From the NCBI RefSeq assembly GCF_963678635.1, contig NW_026970820.1, positions 1,674,001 through 1,738,000 on the forward strand: a stretch of 64,000 nucleotides of DNA, in the 5' to 3' direction. Below are positions 1 through 12,093 of this stretch, in pieces; within the stretch, counting starts at the first letter, position 1, and every line of letters starts with the position of its first letter. This DNA is from Symsagittifera roscoffensis. Taxonomy: Eukaryota > Xenacoelomorpha > Acoela > Convolutidae. A program made the translations under genes and the position numbers. Under the pieces are notes generated by a model, which was given only the letters and a program-made list of their open reading frames with translations, searched no databases and was not told where the DNA came from.

Positions 1-751
1 ATATCTTGGCTAAAAACAAAAATGAGGGCCTAAAAATAGTACAAACAGTACTCCCACATAAAGTACATTAGGTTGGAAAGAAGAAATTTACTCTGACTCA
101 AAAATCGTTTTTTAACTTTATTTCTGAACAAGAAATTGAAAAGAAATCAAAAACTTAAAAATGTTTTGAAAAAAATGATTGTTTTGAAAAAGTGCCAATT
201 TTCAGCTGAAACTTTTCATTTTAGGTAAAAAAGCCAGAGCAAGGCCCTTTAAGCTCAAATAAATTAATTAAGCAAATTATTTTCAAGTTTTTTCGTTAAA
301 GGCTTTTATTTTGAAAAAGTATTCAAAAATGGGTAAAAAAAAGTCAAAAAAATCAATTTTCTCAGATTCAAAAACCTCCACCACCATGATGATTAGTTCG
401 CTAGGTAGGACTGCTGAAACCAATTTAGACGTATTTTCATAATTATATCAAAATTTTTATTTATTTTTGAGAATTAAGCAAAATAAAAACTTTTCCCAAA
501 TTGGGCAAAAAGCCCAAATTAGCCCAAACACCTGTTAAAAATTGTTGGGTCGAAAAATCACAAAAGGAAACCCCTATTCGTTTGACATTTTAGGGCCGCA
601 TGCAAAAAATTAGACCAATCTAACCTGACAATTTCGAGAATCAACTTTTTTGTCAAAATTCTCTAAAGACCAATTTAGGGAGATTACTTGTACCGGTGGG
701 GGCCCTACCCCACCTAAAAAAATTTTGAAATGCTGGAACGCGGCCACCTAG
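1..751 (+). repeat. Family A unit, 3' part only (cut by window start)
   Basis: The 3' third of a family A unit. It contains the TTGGGC/GCCCAA hairpin (501-517), the GCCGCATGC block (595-603) and H4, GGTGGGG/CCCCACC (695-714). It ends in CTAG at 748-751. The 3' end is subtype A1 (CCCCACCTAA form). No coding frame of note. Confidence 0.93.
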
Positions 752-882
752 CACCCTCAAGGTCACGTGACTTATTTTTTTTTTTTGGTATTTTCTGAAA
801 CCAAAAGAGAGCGTGGTCATGCATCGACATCACATCATGTGCTCAAGCAAATACGTGGACTTCTACGCATTCCCATTCGCAG

Positions 883-899
883 TGCGCCCTTCGGGCGCA
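883..899 (+). other. H1 hairpin, family A form
   Basis: TGCGCCC and GGGCGCA form a 7-bp stem around TTC. Across A units the loop varies (TTC, TTT, ATC, TTA, TTG) and most stem changes are C-to-T that keep a wobble pair (23288, 55074, 59492). Confidence 0.85.
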
Positions 900-1204
900 A
901 ATGCCAATGCTCAATTAATTTCGCCAGGTGAAAATTTTTTAAAGAAAAATTCTGATAAATTTTAACTTAAACTACCATCAAAAAACGCAAAGATTTCAAA
1001 TTGTGAAACAATCAAGTTTTTGCTAATACCGGGCATGCAGTGAGACTGATTTTGGCAAAAATAAATTGAAAAATGAAGGAAATGGAAAGAAAAAAAATTG
1101 TTCAAAATAAGAACGCAACATCAAAAACTTATTTGATCTCCGCTAAGGTCATAATTCCGATCAGGCTGATTTCAGATTTTAAGCGTAGATTTTACGGTTA
1201 CGGC

Positions 1205-1241
1205 TGCTCCCTCTACAGGTCCCAGAGGGACCGAGTGAGCA
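1205..1241 (+). other. H2 nested hairpin, family A form
   Basis: Inner arms GGTCCC and GGGACC around AGA. Outer arms TGCTCCCTC and GAGTGAGCA pair at 8 of 9 positions. The inner arms are in the opposite order to those of family B. The inner stem is present in every A unit, including the diverged one at 14756-14792. Confidence 0.82.
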
Positions 1242-2684
1242 TCCTACCTCGATCCAGGTTAACGGATAGTTGTTCTTAATTTTTCACAAAATTTTTTTTC
1301 ACTAATGCTTGTTTTCATTTCCTCATGAGAAGCTGTATTAATTTTTAAAAAATTGATTTTATTAATCAATGCTTCCAAGAACAACTGATGTTAGGCGGTT
1401 GCAAATGCGGTTGCTGAAAACTAGTAAGGGATAATGATGAGAAAAATTGTAAGTTTTCAAATGAATTTAAAAACAGTTTTTTTCTTTTTTCTTTTGTAAA
1501 TCGGAAGAAATGAATCAGTTTTTTTAAAAGTTTTCCTCGCACCAACCACTGTTCTTAAGTAATGAAGATTCCTGTTCTAGCCGTTTATAACACTTTGGCA
1601 GAAAAAACATCAATATGATGTAAAATGTTTGAAAAAAGAGAAAAATTTAAAAATTATGTTTTTTTTTAAAAATCAAAAATTTGTAATTTTCAAAATTGAA
1701 AAAAAGTGAAAATTAATTGCATATTACGATTCAGCGTACCCATTTTAGTGGGTATAGCATTTTGAATCACCAAAAAATGTTAAAAATTGTAGATTTTATG
1801 AAGTTTTCATTGTGGCTATTTTTCCTTGTCGCCTCCACTTAAGGCACCTTTGAGCCAACTTGAGAAACTGGAACCTAAACAAGCTATACAGATAGTCTGA
1901 ATGAGCCATTTTCAGCGTGATAACACGCCTGGAAGAAAAAAAACTGCAGAAAAGAAAGGAAATTTTGAACTTTAACCTTTTTTCTTCTTAAAATGGCGAT
2001 ACTTAGAATAATTTTTCAGCTGAAAAGTTCAAAAAAAATCAAAAAATTCAAATTTTGAAAAAAATTTAAAAAAATCTCATCAGTCTGTTTATTGGAGTCT
2101 TCGAGGTTTTGGGAGACCTTATCTGGCGGCTAACAACAAGTGGATCACTTATTTGAAATTTTTGAGAAAGGTCAAAAAAACCTGTTTTTACGATTTTTTA
2201 GACAGAATTCCGAAAGCAATATCTTGGCTGAAAACAAAAATGAGGGCCTAAAAATAGTACAAACAGTACTCCCACATAAAGTACATTAGGTTGGAAACAA
2301 GAAATTGACTCTGATTCAAAAATCGTTTTATAACTTTATTTCTGAACAAAAAATTGTAAAAAAATCAAAAACTGAAAAATTTTTTGAAAAAAATGATTGT
2401 TTTGAAAAAGTGCCAATTTTCAGCTGAAACTTTTCATTTTAGCTAAAAAAGCCAGAGCAAGGCCCTTTAAGCTCAAATAAATTAATTAAGCAAAATATTT
2501 TCAAGTTTTTTCGTTAAAGGCTTTTATTTTGAAAAAGTATTCAAAAATGGGTAAAAAAAAATCAAAAAAATCAATTTTCTCAGATTCAAAAACCTCCACC
2601 ACCATGATGATTAGTTCGCTAGATAGGACTGCTGAAACCAATTTAGACGTTTTTTCATAAGTATATCAAAATTTTTACTTATTT

Positions 2685-2969
2685 TTGAGAATTAAGCAAA
2701 ATAAAAACTTTTCCCAAATTGGGCAAAAAGCCCAAATTAGCCCAAACACCTGTTAAAAATTGTTGGGTCAAAAAATCACAAAAGGAAACCCCTATTCGTT
2801 TGACATTTTAGGGCCGCATGCAAAAAATTAGACCAATCTAACCTGACAATTTCGAGAATCAACTTTTTTGTCAAAATTCTCTAAAGACCAATTTAGGGAG
2901 ATTACTTGTACCGGTGGGGGCCCTACCCCACCTAAAAAATTTTTGAAATGCTGGAACGCGGCCACCTAG
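2685..2969 (+). repeat. Most conserved 3' block of family A
   Basis: From GAGAATTAAGCAAAATAAAA to CTAG this block is almost invariant in all 20 A copies, much more so than the middle. It holds the TTGGGC/GCCCAA hairpin, the GGGCCGCATGC block and H4. Such 3' conservation is what a processing or replication terminus would produce; recent homogenisation is the alternative. Confidence 0.75.
2913..2932 (+). other. H4 hairpin, family A form
   Basis: GGTGGGG pairs with CCCCACC (7 bp) around a 6-nt loop GCCCTA; subtype A2 has a 7-nt loop GCCCCTA. The same stem is present in all 20 family A 3' ends, ending 33-34 nt before CTAG in the copies measured. Confidence 0.85.
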
Positions 2970-5179
2970 CACCCTCAAGGTCACGTGACTTATTTTTGTT
3001 TTTGGTAGTTTCTGAAACCAAAACAATAAGGTCATGCGCCAATATCATGGCCTCAAGCAAAGACGTCGGACTCGACGCATTCACATTAGCCTTGCGCCCT
3101 TCGGGCGCAAATGCCAATGCTCAATTAATTTTGCCACGTGAAAAAATTTTTAAGGAAAAATTCTGATAAAATTTAACTTAAACTACCACGAAAGAACGCA
3201 AAGATTTCAAAGTGTGAAACAATCAAGTTTTTGCTAATACCGGGCATGCAGTGAGACTGATTTCGGCAAAAATAAAATGAAAAATTGAAGGAAATGGAAA
3301 GAAAAAAATTGTTCAAAAAAGAACGCAACATCAAAAACTTATTTGATGTCCGCTAATGTCATAATTCCGATCAGGCTGATTTCAGATTTTAAGCGCAGAG
3401 TTTACGGTTACGGCTGCTCCCTCTACAGGTCCCAGAGGGACCGAGTGAGCATCCTACCTCGATCCAGGATAACGGACAGTTGTTTTTAATTTTTCACAAA
3501 TTTTTTTTCACTAATGCTTGTTTTCAATTCCTCATGAGAAGCTGTATAATTTTTTTAAAAAAATGATTTTTTTTATCAATGCTTCCAAGAACAACTGATG
3601 TTAGGCGGTTACAAATGCGGTTGGTGAAAACTAGTAAGGGATAATGATGAGAAAAATTGTAAGTTTTCAAATGAATTTAAAAACAGTTTTTTTTCTTTTT
3701 TCTTTTGTAAATCGGGAGAAATGAATCAGTTTTTTTAAGTTTTCCTCGCACCACCCACTGTTCATAAGTAATGAAGATTCCTGTTCTAGCCGTTTATAAA
3801 ACTTTGGCAGAAAAAACATCAGAATGATGTAAAATGTTTTAAAAAAAATAAAAATTTAAAAATTATGTTTAAAAAAAAAATCAAAAACTTGTAATTTTCA
3901 AAATTGAAAAAAAGTTAAAATTAATTGCATATTACGATTCAGCGTACCCAACTTAGTGGGTCTAGCATTTTAAATTACCAAAAAATGTTGAAAATTGTAG
4001 ATTTTATGAAGTTTTCATTTTGGCTATTTTTCCTTGTCGCCTCCACTTGAGGCACCTTTGAGCCAACTTGAGAAACTGGAACGTAAACAAGCTGCACAGA
4101 TGGTCAAAGTGAGCCATTTTTAGCGTGATAACACGCCTGGAAGAAAAAAAACTCCAGAAAAGAAAGAAAATTATGAACTTTAACCTTTTTTCTTCTTCAA
4201 ATGGCGATACTTAGAATAATTTTTCAGCTGAAAAGTTCAAAAAAAATCAAAAAATTCAAATTTTGAAAAAATTTATAAAAAAATCTCATCAGTCTGTTTA
4301 TTGGAGTCTTCGAGGTTTTGAGAGACCTCATCTGGCGGCTAACAACAAGTGGATCACTTATTTTAAAATTTTGATAAAGGTCAAAAAAACATGTTTTTTT
4401 GATTTTTTTGACAGAATTCCGAAAGCAATATCTTGGCTAAAAACAAGATTGAGGGCCTAAAATTAGTACAAACAGTACTCCCACATAAGGTACATTAGGT
4501 TGGAAACAAAAAATTTACTCTGACTCAAAAATCGTTTTTTAACTTTATTTCTGAACAAGAAATTGAAAAGAAATGAAAAACTTAAAAATTTTTTGAAAAA
4601 AAAGATTGTTTTGAAAAAGTGCCAATTTTTAGCTGAAACTTTTCATTTTAGCTAATAAAGCCAGAGCAATGCCCTTTAAGCTCAAATAAATTAATTATGC
4701 AAATTATTTTGAAGTTTTTTCGTTAAAGCCTTTTATTTTGAAAAAGTATTCAAAAATGGGTAAAAAAAAGTCAAAAAAATCAATTTTCTCCGATTCAAAA
4801 TTCTCCACTACCATGATGATTAGTTCGTTAGATAGGACTGCTGAGATCAATTTAGACGTATTTTCATAAGTATATCAAAATTTTTATTTATTTTTGAGAA
4901 TTAAGCAAAATAAAAACTTTTCCCAAATTGGGCAAAAAGCCCAAATTAGCCCAAACACCTGTTAAAAATTGTTGGGTCAAAAAATCACAAAAGGAAACCC
5001 CTATTCGTTTGCCATTTTAGGGCCGCATGCAAAAAATTAGACCAATCTAACCTGACAATTTCGAGAATCGACTTTTTTGCAAAATTTCTCTATAGTCCAT
5101 TTGAGGGATATTACTTGTACCGGTGGGGGCCCCTACCCCACCTCAAAAAATTTTGTAATGCTGGAACGCGGCCACCTAG
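2970..5179 (+). repeat. Family A unit, 5' type CACCCTCAAGG with AATAAGGTCATGCG variant, 3' subtype A2
   Basis: A complete 2,210-bp unit. H1 is at 3093-3109, H2 at 3415-3451 and H4 at 5122-5142. It belongs to a closely related set with 12094-14307, 50530-52737 and 57165-59366, marked by GACGTCGGACTCGACGC before H1. Similarity to 50530-52737 continues through most of the unit, about 47.6 kb away. Small open frames on both strands across the 5' junction are by-products of GC-rich repeated sequence. Confidence 0.95.
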
Positions 5180-7384
5180 CACCCTCAAGGTCACGTGACT
5201 TACTTTTGTTTTTGGTTTTTTCTGAAGCCAAAACAATAAGGTCATGCGCCAATATCATGGCCTCAAGCAAAGACGTCGGACTCTACGCATTCACATTAGC
5301 CTTGCGCCATTCGGGCGCAAATGCCAATGCTCAATTAATTTTGCCAGGTGAAAATTTTTCAAAGGAAAATTCTGATAAATTTTAACTGAAACTACCACCA
5401 AAAAAACCAAAGATATCAAAGTGTGAAACAATCAAGTTTTTGCTAATACCGGGCATGCAGTGAGACTGATTTCGGCAAAAATAAAATGGAAAATGAAGGA
5501 AATGGAAAGAAAAAAATTGTTCAAAATAAGAACGCAACTTCAAAAACTTATTTGATCTCCGCTAATGTCATAATTCCGATCAGGCTGATTTCAGATTTTA
5601 AGCGTCGAATTTACGGTTACGGCTGCTCCCTCTACAGGTCCCAGAGGGACCGAGTGAGCATCCTACCTCGATCCAGGATAACGGATAGTTGTTTTCAATT
5701 TTTCACAAAGTTTTTTTCACTAATGCTTGTTTTCAATTCCTCATGAGAAGCTGTATAATTTTTTAAAAAATTGATTTTATTAATCAATGCTTCCAAGAAC
5801 AACTGTTGTTAGGGGGTTACAAATGCGGTTGGTGAAAACTAGTAAGGGATAATGATGAGAAAAATTGTAAGTTTTCAAATGAATTTAAAAACAGTTTTTT
5901 TCTTTTTTCTTTTGTAAATCGGGAGAAATGAATCACTTTTTTTTTGTTTTCCTCGCACCACTCACTGTTCTTAAGTAATGAAGATTCCTGTTCTAGCCGT
6001 TTATTACACTTTGGCAGAAACAACATCAATAGATGTAAAATGTTTTTAAAAAAAAAATTAAAAATTATGTTTTTTTTTTAAAAAAGTCAAAAATTTGTAA
6101 TTTTCAAAATTGAAAAAAAGTGAAAATTAATTGCGTATTACGATTCAGCGTACCCAACTTAGTGGGTCTAGCATTTTAAATTACCAAAAAATGTTGAAAA
6201 TTGTAGATTTTATGAAGTTTTCATTCTGGCTATGTTTCCTTGTCGCCTCCACTTAAGGCACCTTTGAGCCAACTTGAGAAACTGGAACCTAAACAAGCTA
6301 AGCAGATAGTCTGAATGAGCCATTTTTAGCTTGATAACACGCCTGGAAGAAAAAAAAATCCAGAAAAGAAAGAAAATTTTGAACTTTAACCTTTTTTTCT
6401 TCTTCAAATGGCGATACTTAGAATAATTTTTCAGCTGAAAAGTTCAAAAAAAATCGAAAAATTCGAATTTTGAAAAATTTTTAAAAAAATCTCATCACTC
6501 TGTTTATTGGAGTCTTCGAGGTTTTTGGAGACTTTATCTGGCGACTAACAACAAGTGGATCACTTATTTTAAAAATTTGAGAAAGGTCAAAAAAACATGT
6601 TTTTTCTACTTTTTTGACAGAATTCCGAAAGCAATATCTTGGCTAAAAACAAGAATGAGGGCCTAAAATTAGTACAAACAGTACTCCCACATAAGGTACA
6701 TTAGGGTGGAAACAAAAAATTTACTCTGACTCAATAATCGTTTTTTAACTTTATTTCTGAACAAGAAATTGAAAAGAAATCAAAAACTTAAAATTTTTTT
6801 GAAAAAAATGATTTTTTTTTAAAAGTGCCAATTTTTAGCTGAAACTTTTCTTTTTAGCTAAGAAAACCAGAGCAATGCCCTTTAAGCTCAATTAAATTAA
6901 TATAGCAAATTGTTTTCAAGTTTTTTCGTTAAAAGCTTTCATTTTGAAAGAGTAGTCAAAATTGGGTAAAAAAAAGTCAAAAAAATCAATTTTCTCAGAT
7001 TCAAAAACCTCCACCACCATGATAATTAGTTCGTTAGATAGGACTTCTAAGATCAATTTAGACTTACTTTCATAAAAATATCAAAATTTTTACTTATTTT
7101 TGAGAATTAAGCAAAATAAAAACTTTTCCCAAATTGGGCAAAAAGCCCAAATTAGCCCAAACACCTGTTAAAAATTGTTGGGTCAAAAAATCACAAAAGG
7201 AAACCCCTATTCGTTTGACATTTTAGGGCCGCATGCAAAAAATTAGACCAATCTAACCTGACAATTTCGAGAATCAACTTTTTTGTCAAAATTCTCTAAA
7301 GACCAATTTAGGGAGATTACTTGTACCGGTGGGGGCCCTACCCCACCTAAAAAATTTTTGAAATGCTGGAACGCGGCCACCTAG
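5180..7384 (+). repeat. Family A unit, 3' subtype A1
   Basis: A complete 2,205-bp unit. H1 (5303-5319) carries one C-to-A change in its 5' arm, the only clear non-wobble mismatch among the family A H1 stems. H2 is at 5624-5660 and H4 at 7328-7347. It is followed directly by a family B unit, so a family switch happens exactly at CTAG (7381-7384). Confidence 0.95.
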
Positions 7385-8695
7385 AGGAAATTGTTTCGCC
7401 CCACCCACCCGACCTAAGCCTTTACCCACCCACCTGCTTAGTCAGGCAGCTTCCTCGTCGTTTTTTGAAATTTGGTTCATTCCGTAGCTGGAATCGATTA
7501 ATGGTATTGCCTAAGAAATAAAAGTTTGACATACACGACTGTTTGATAGAGACTTTTTCGGATCTTTTTTTCTAATACATTTTCAAAATTATATCCTGAA
7601 AATAATCATGCGCCTTCATCACATATGTCATCGAAGCAAATAGAGTATCGTGTTGGTTCCATAAATGTATCCCAGTATCCACAATGCTAAGAAGCAGGAA
7701 AACTAAAAAACCTTTCTATTAAATTTGAGATTCAATTTCTGAAGGAAAAGAAAACGCTCTCCTAGGGTGCAAGTTTTCCGCAAAAACTGTATAAGCTGAA
7801 ACATAACAGCACAACATATCGGCTGCTCTCTATTTCTCTGCTCTTTATTCGAGGTCCCGGATGCCCCTAACTGGGACCACAAGGGTCCCAGGGCGCATCC
7901 TATAGGGATTAAAGCATCAAACGTACAATCATGAAATGAGGAATTCTAATCACTTCTTACAATTTTCCATATTTCATTTTGCTCAGCAATCAATAAACTG
8001 TTGTATTTTTAACTTGAAGAGCCTGTTATATTATCAAACAAAACTTTTCGATAAAAATTACATTTTTTTTTAGTTTTTCAAACAATATTTTCAAATTTGA
8101 AACAAAAGAAAACCCTGCATTTCTTTGCAGTAACTAAGTCAGTGCACTGTAGCTACACTAGTGAATGTAAAACATAGTTAAAAAAACGGACAACTGAATC
8201 TGGTTTTTTAAATTTAATGTTTTTTTGTTTGGCTTTTAAATAGGATCACGTCAATTAATAATTGAAATTGAGCAAACAAGAATATAACACTCGCAATTTT
8301 TGTTCAATGTTGATTAGAAAAATGATCAGAACACTCTATATTGCCTATGGCAAGCTCAAAACATCCATCAAAAACCACTTTTGTTCACTTTTAAAATTGA
8401 ATTTTTTTTCGACCAAAAAAAGTTAGAGATGAAATTGAAAAAAAACGAAAATTTACCTAATTTGAAAAAATTGGTGTCAAACTGCCTTATCCATAGAAAC
8501 ACTTTCTATGAACCTATTCAGAAAGGTTTTGTTGAGCAATGCCGAAAAAATTACCCCTTTTGAGAAAAATTCAAAAAACACATTTTTGGTTAACTCAAAA
8601 AAGTGGAAAAAGTGGGAAAAGGGGTCTTCAAAATGAAACCATCCAAAAGTGGCATTAACTAACTGCCGTTTTTTTGTGAATTCAGACCCGCATGC

Positions 8696-9739
8696 AAAAA
8701 ATTACGAAAATCCTACGTGAAGTTTTTGAGAACAGATTAGTTTCTCCGGAATTTTGGTAGTACTAATTTCATTACTGTACTTATAATTAAAGTCAAATCA
8801 AAAAGTCGTTAAAACTACAATTTTTAATCAATTTTGACAAATAAATGATCAAAACCCACTAAATTGGCTATAGCAAGTTCGAATCTACCATCAGAAACCA
8901 TTTTTTCCCATTTCTGAAAATTTTCATTTTTAAAAAAATAAATGTTGAGTCACAAACGGGAAAAATCATACTTTTTCAAAAAGTCAAAAAAAATTGATCC
9001 ATTTAAACTAATTCATCAGGCCACACGTTAGGAACCTGTTCAGAATGGTTTCCATGATCAAAGCAGCAAAAGTCACCCGTTTTGAGAAAAGTCGAAAAAA
9101 CACCTTTTTAGTTAACTCAAAAAAGTGGAAAAATTGGAGAAAGGGGTGTTCAAAACGAAACCATCCAAAAGTGGCATTTACTAACTGCCATTTTTTTGTA
9201 AATTCAGACCCGCATGCAAAAATTTACGAAAATCCTACGTGAAGTTTTTGAGAACAGATTAGTTTCTCGGGAATTTTGGTAGTACTATTTTTATTACTAT
9301 AATTATAATTAAAGTCAAAACTAAAAGTCGTAAAAACTACAATTTTTAATCAATTTTGACAAATTAATGATCAAAACGCACTAAATTGGCTATGGCAAGT
9401 TCGAATGTACCATCAGAAACCATTTTTTCCCATTTTTGAAAATTTTCATTTTTTTGAAATTAAATGTTGAGTCACAAACGGGAAAAAACAAATTTTTTCA
9501 AAAAGTCAAAAAAAATTGTTCCATTTAAACTTATCCATTAGGTCAAACGTTGGGAACCTGTTCAGAATGGTTTTCATGATCATAGCAGCAAAATTTACCC
9601 ATTTTGAGAAAAGTCAAAAAAACACCTTTTTAGTTAACTCAAAAAAGTGGAAAAAGTGGGAAAAAGGGTCTTCAAAATGAAACCATCCAAAAGTGGCATT
9701 AACAAACTGCCATTATTTTCCAAATTCAGACCCGCATGC
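8696..9739 (+). repeat. Two full 522-bp subrepeats in a family B unit
   Basis: Copies run 8696-9217 and 9218-9739, each ending in GCATGC and containing TTGAGTCACAAACGGG, GGAACCTGTTCAGAATGG and AAGTGGCATT. A partial copy lies upstream from about 8,305. Confidence 0.9.
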
Positions 9740-9830
9740 AAAAAATTAGGAAATTCTGACGTGCCGTTTTGCAGAACTCGATAGTTTCTAGAAAAATGTA
9801 CCACTGTAAAAAAATTTCTACTTTTTGACC

Positions 9831-9852
9831 GGGAGGGGCCCCTACCCCTCCC
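9831..9852 (+). other. H4 hairpin, family B form with GGGAGGGG stem
   Basis: GGGAGGGG pairs perfectly with CCCCTCCC around loop CCCCTA. All other B units use GGAAGGGG/CCCCTTCC, so the change is matched on both arms. Confidence 0.87.
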
Positions 9853-9885
9853 TAATTGCTTTTTGTGCTACACGCGACCATCTAG

Positions 9886-12093
9886 CACCCTCAAGGTCAC
9901 GTGTGTGATTTTTGTTTTTGGTATTTTCTGAAAACAAAAGAGAGCGTGGTCATGCATCTACATCATGTGCCCAAGCAAATACGTGGACTTCTACGCATTC
10001 CCATTCGCAAGGCGCCCTTCGGGCGCAAATGCCAAGGCTCAATTAATTTTGCCAGGTGAAAATGTTTTAAAGAAAAATTCTGATGAATTTTAACTTAAAC
10101 TACCACCAAAAAACGCAAAGTTTTCAAAGTGTGAAACAATCAAGTTTTTGGTAATACCGGGCATGCAGAGAGACTGATTTGGGCAAAAATAAAATGGAAA
10201 ATGAAGGAAATGGAAAGAAAAAAATTGTTCAAAATAAGAACGCATTATCAAAAATTATTTGATCTCCGCTAATGTCATAATTCCGATCAGGCTGATTTCA
10301 GATTTTAAGCGTAGGGTTTACAGTTACGGCTGCTCTCTCTACAGGTCCCAGAGGGACCGAGTGAGCATCCTACCTCGATCCAGGATAACGGATAGTTGTT
10401 TTAAGTTTTTCACAATTTTTTTTACACTAATGCTTGTTTTCACTTCCTCATGAGAAGCTGTATAGTTTTTTAGAAAAAATGATTTTAATAATCAATGCTT
10501 CCAAGAACAACTGATGTTAGGCGGTTACAAATGAGGTTGGTGAAAAGTAGTAAGGGATAATGATGAGAAAAATAGCAAGTTTTCAAATGAATTTAAAAAC
10601 AGTTTTTTTCTTTTTTTCTTTTGTAAATCGGGAGAAACGAATCAGTTTTTTTAAAGTTTTCCTGGCACCACCCACTGTTATTAAATAATGAAGATTCATG
10701 TTCTAGCCGTTAATAACAATTTGGCAGAAAAAACATCAATATGATGTAAAATGTTTTAAAAAAGAGAAAAATTTAAAAATTATGTTTTTTTTAGAAAAAA
10801 AAAATTGTTATTTTCAAAATTGAAAAAAAGTGAAAATTAATTGCCTATTACGATTCAGCGTGCCCAATTTAGTGGGTCTAGCATTTTAAATTACCAAAAA
10901 ACGTTGAAAATTGTAGATTTTATGAAGTTTTCATTTTGGCTATTTTTCCTTGTCGCCTCCACTTAAGGCACCTTTGAGCCAACTTGAGAAACTGAAACCT
11001 AAACAAGCTACACAGATAGTCTGAATGAGCAATTTTCAGCTTGATAACACGCCAAGAAGAAAAAAAACTGTAGAAAAGAATGAAAATTTTGAACTTTAAC
11101 CTTTTTTCTTCTTCAAATGGCGTTACTTAGAATAATTTTTCAGGTGAAAAGTTGAAAAAAAATCAAAAAATTCAAACTTTGAAAAAATTTTAAAAAAATC
11201 TCATCAGTCTGTTTTTTGGAGTCTTCGAGATTTTGGGAGACCTTATCTGGTGGCTAACAACAAGTGGATCACTTATTTTAAAATTTCGAGAAAGGTCAAA
11301 AAAACATGTTTTTTCGATTTTTTTGACAGAATTCCGAAAGCAATATCTTGGCTTAAAACAAAAATGAGGGCCTAAAATTAGTACAAACAGTACTCCCACA
11401 TAAAGTACATTAGGTTGGAAACAAAAAATTGACTCTGACTCAAAAATCGTTTTTAAACTTTATTTCTGAACAAAAAATTGTAAAAAAATCAAAAACTTAA
11501 AAATTTTTTGAAAAAAATGATTGTTTTGAAAAAGTGCCAATTTTTGGCTGAAACTTTTCATTTTAGCTAAGAAAGCCAGAGCAATGCCCTTTAAGCTCTA
11601 ATAAATTAATAAACCAAATTGTTTTCAAGTTTTTTCGTCAAAGGTTTTTATTTTGAAAAAGTATTCAAAAATGGGTAAAAAAAAGTCAAAAAAATCAATT
11701 TTCTCCGATTCAAAAACCTCCACTACCATGATGATTAGTGCGTTAGATAGGACTGCTGAGATCAATTTAGACGTTCTTTCATAAGTATATCAAAATTTTT
11801 ACTTATTTTTGAGAATTAGGCAAAATAAAAACTTTTCCCAAATTGGGCAAAAAGCCCAAATTAGCCCAAACACCTGTTAAAAATTGTTGGGTCAAAAAAT
11901 CACAAAAGGAAACCCCTATTCGTTTGACATTTTAGGGCCGCATGCAAAAAATTAGAACAATCTAACCTGACAATTTCGAGAATCAACTTTTTTGTCAAGA
12001 TTCTCTAAAGACCAATTTAGGGAGATTACTTGTACCGGTGGGGGCCCTACCCCACCTAAAAAATTTTTGAAATGCTGGAACGCGGCCACCTAG
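9886..12093 (+). repeat. Family A unit, CACGTGTGTGA 5' variant, 3' subtype A1
   Basis: A complete 2,208-bp unit. The 5' palindrome is broken here (CACGTGTGTG). H1 is 6 bp (10012-10026, GCGCCC/GGGCGC), H2 is at 10331-10367 and H4 at 12037-12056. It is almost identical to 52738-54947 through its whole length, 42.9 kb away, including private changes such as AAGGCGCCC and GCCAAGGCTC. Confidence 0.95.

Larger units (their letters stand above)
752..2969 (+). repeat. Family A unit, 5' type CACCCTCAAGG, 3' subtype A1
   Basis: A complete 2,218-bp unit. A perfect 10-bp palindrome GTCACGTGAC lies at 762-771. H1 is at 883-899 (TGCGCCC, loop TTC, GGGCGCA), H2 at 1205-1241 (inner stem GGTCCC/GGGACC), the TTGGGC/GCCCAA hairpin at 2719-2735 and H4 at 2913-2932. 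Its 5' half is almost the same as the unit at 32574-34790, and much of it matches 16527-18742. A 68-codon frame at 1073-1279 runs through H2 and is judged non-coding. Confidence 0.95.
7385..9885 (+). repeat. Family B unit, 5' type AGGAAATTGTTTCGCCCC
   Basis: A complete 2,501-bp unit with a different 5' half from family A. H2 is at 7859-7900: outer arms GGATGC..CCCT and AGGG..GCATCC, inner stem GGGACC/GGTCCC. The 3' half is built of about 522-bp subrepeats marked by GCATGC at 8690, 9212 and 9734. H4 is at 9831-9852 with a perfect 8-bp stem GGGAGGGG/CCCCTCCC. The end is CCATCTAG. It is nearly the same as 27603-30109 along its length. No H1 is apparent. Confidence 0.94.

Noticed and set aside
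883-899. C(UUCG)G super-stable tetraloop reading of CCCTTCGGG
   Set aside because: Closing with a UUCG tetraloop leaves only two pairs; the full 7-bp stem requires a 3-nt TTC loop.
1205-1275. Possible tRNA-like or Pol III B-box element (CTCGATCC after the GGTCCC hairpin)
   Set aside because: No acceptor stem, A box or anticodon arm can be formed, and the B-box match is incomplete.
1391-1396. TTAGGC, the nematode telomere hexamer
   Set aside because: It occurs about once per A unit as a single copy, never as a tandem run, so this is not telomeric repeat.
2913-2932. GGGGCC hexanucleotide expansion or G-quadruplex
   Set aside because: There is a single GGGGCC-type core per unit and no run of four G tracts.
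5077-5385. 102-codon frame crossing a unit junction, with similar frames at 14205, 16424, 48217 and 59264
   Set aside because: It joins the 3' end of one unit to the 5' end of the next and occurs only where junction types happen to be in phase; opposite-strand frames at the same place are equally open.
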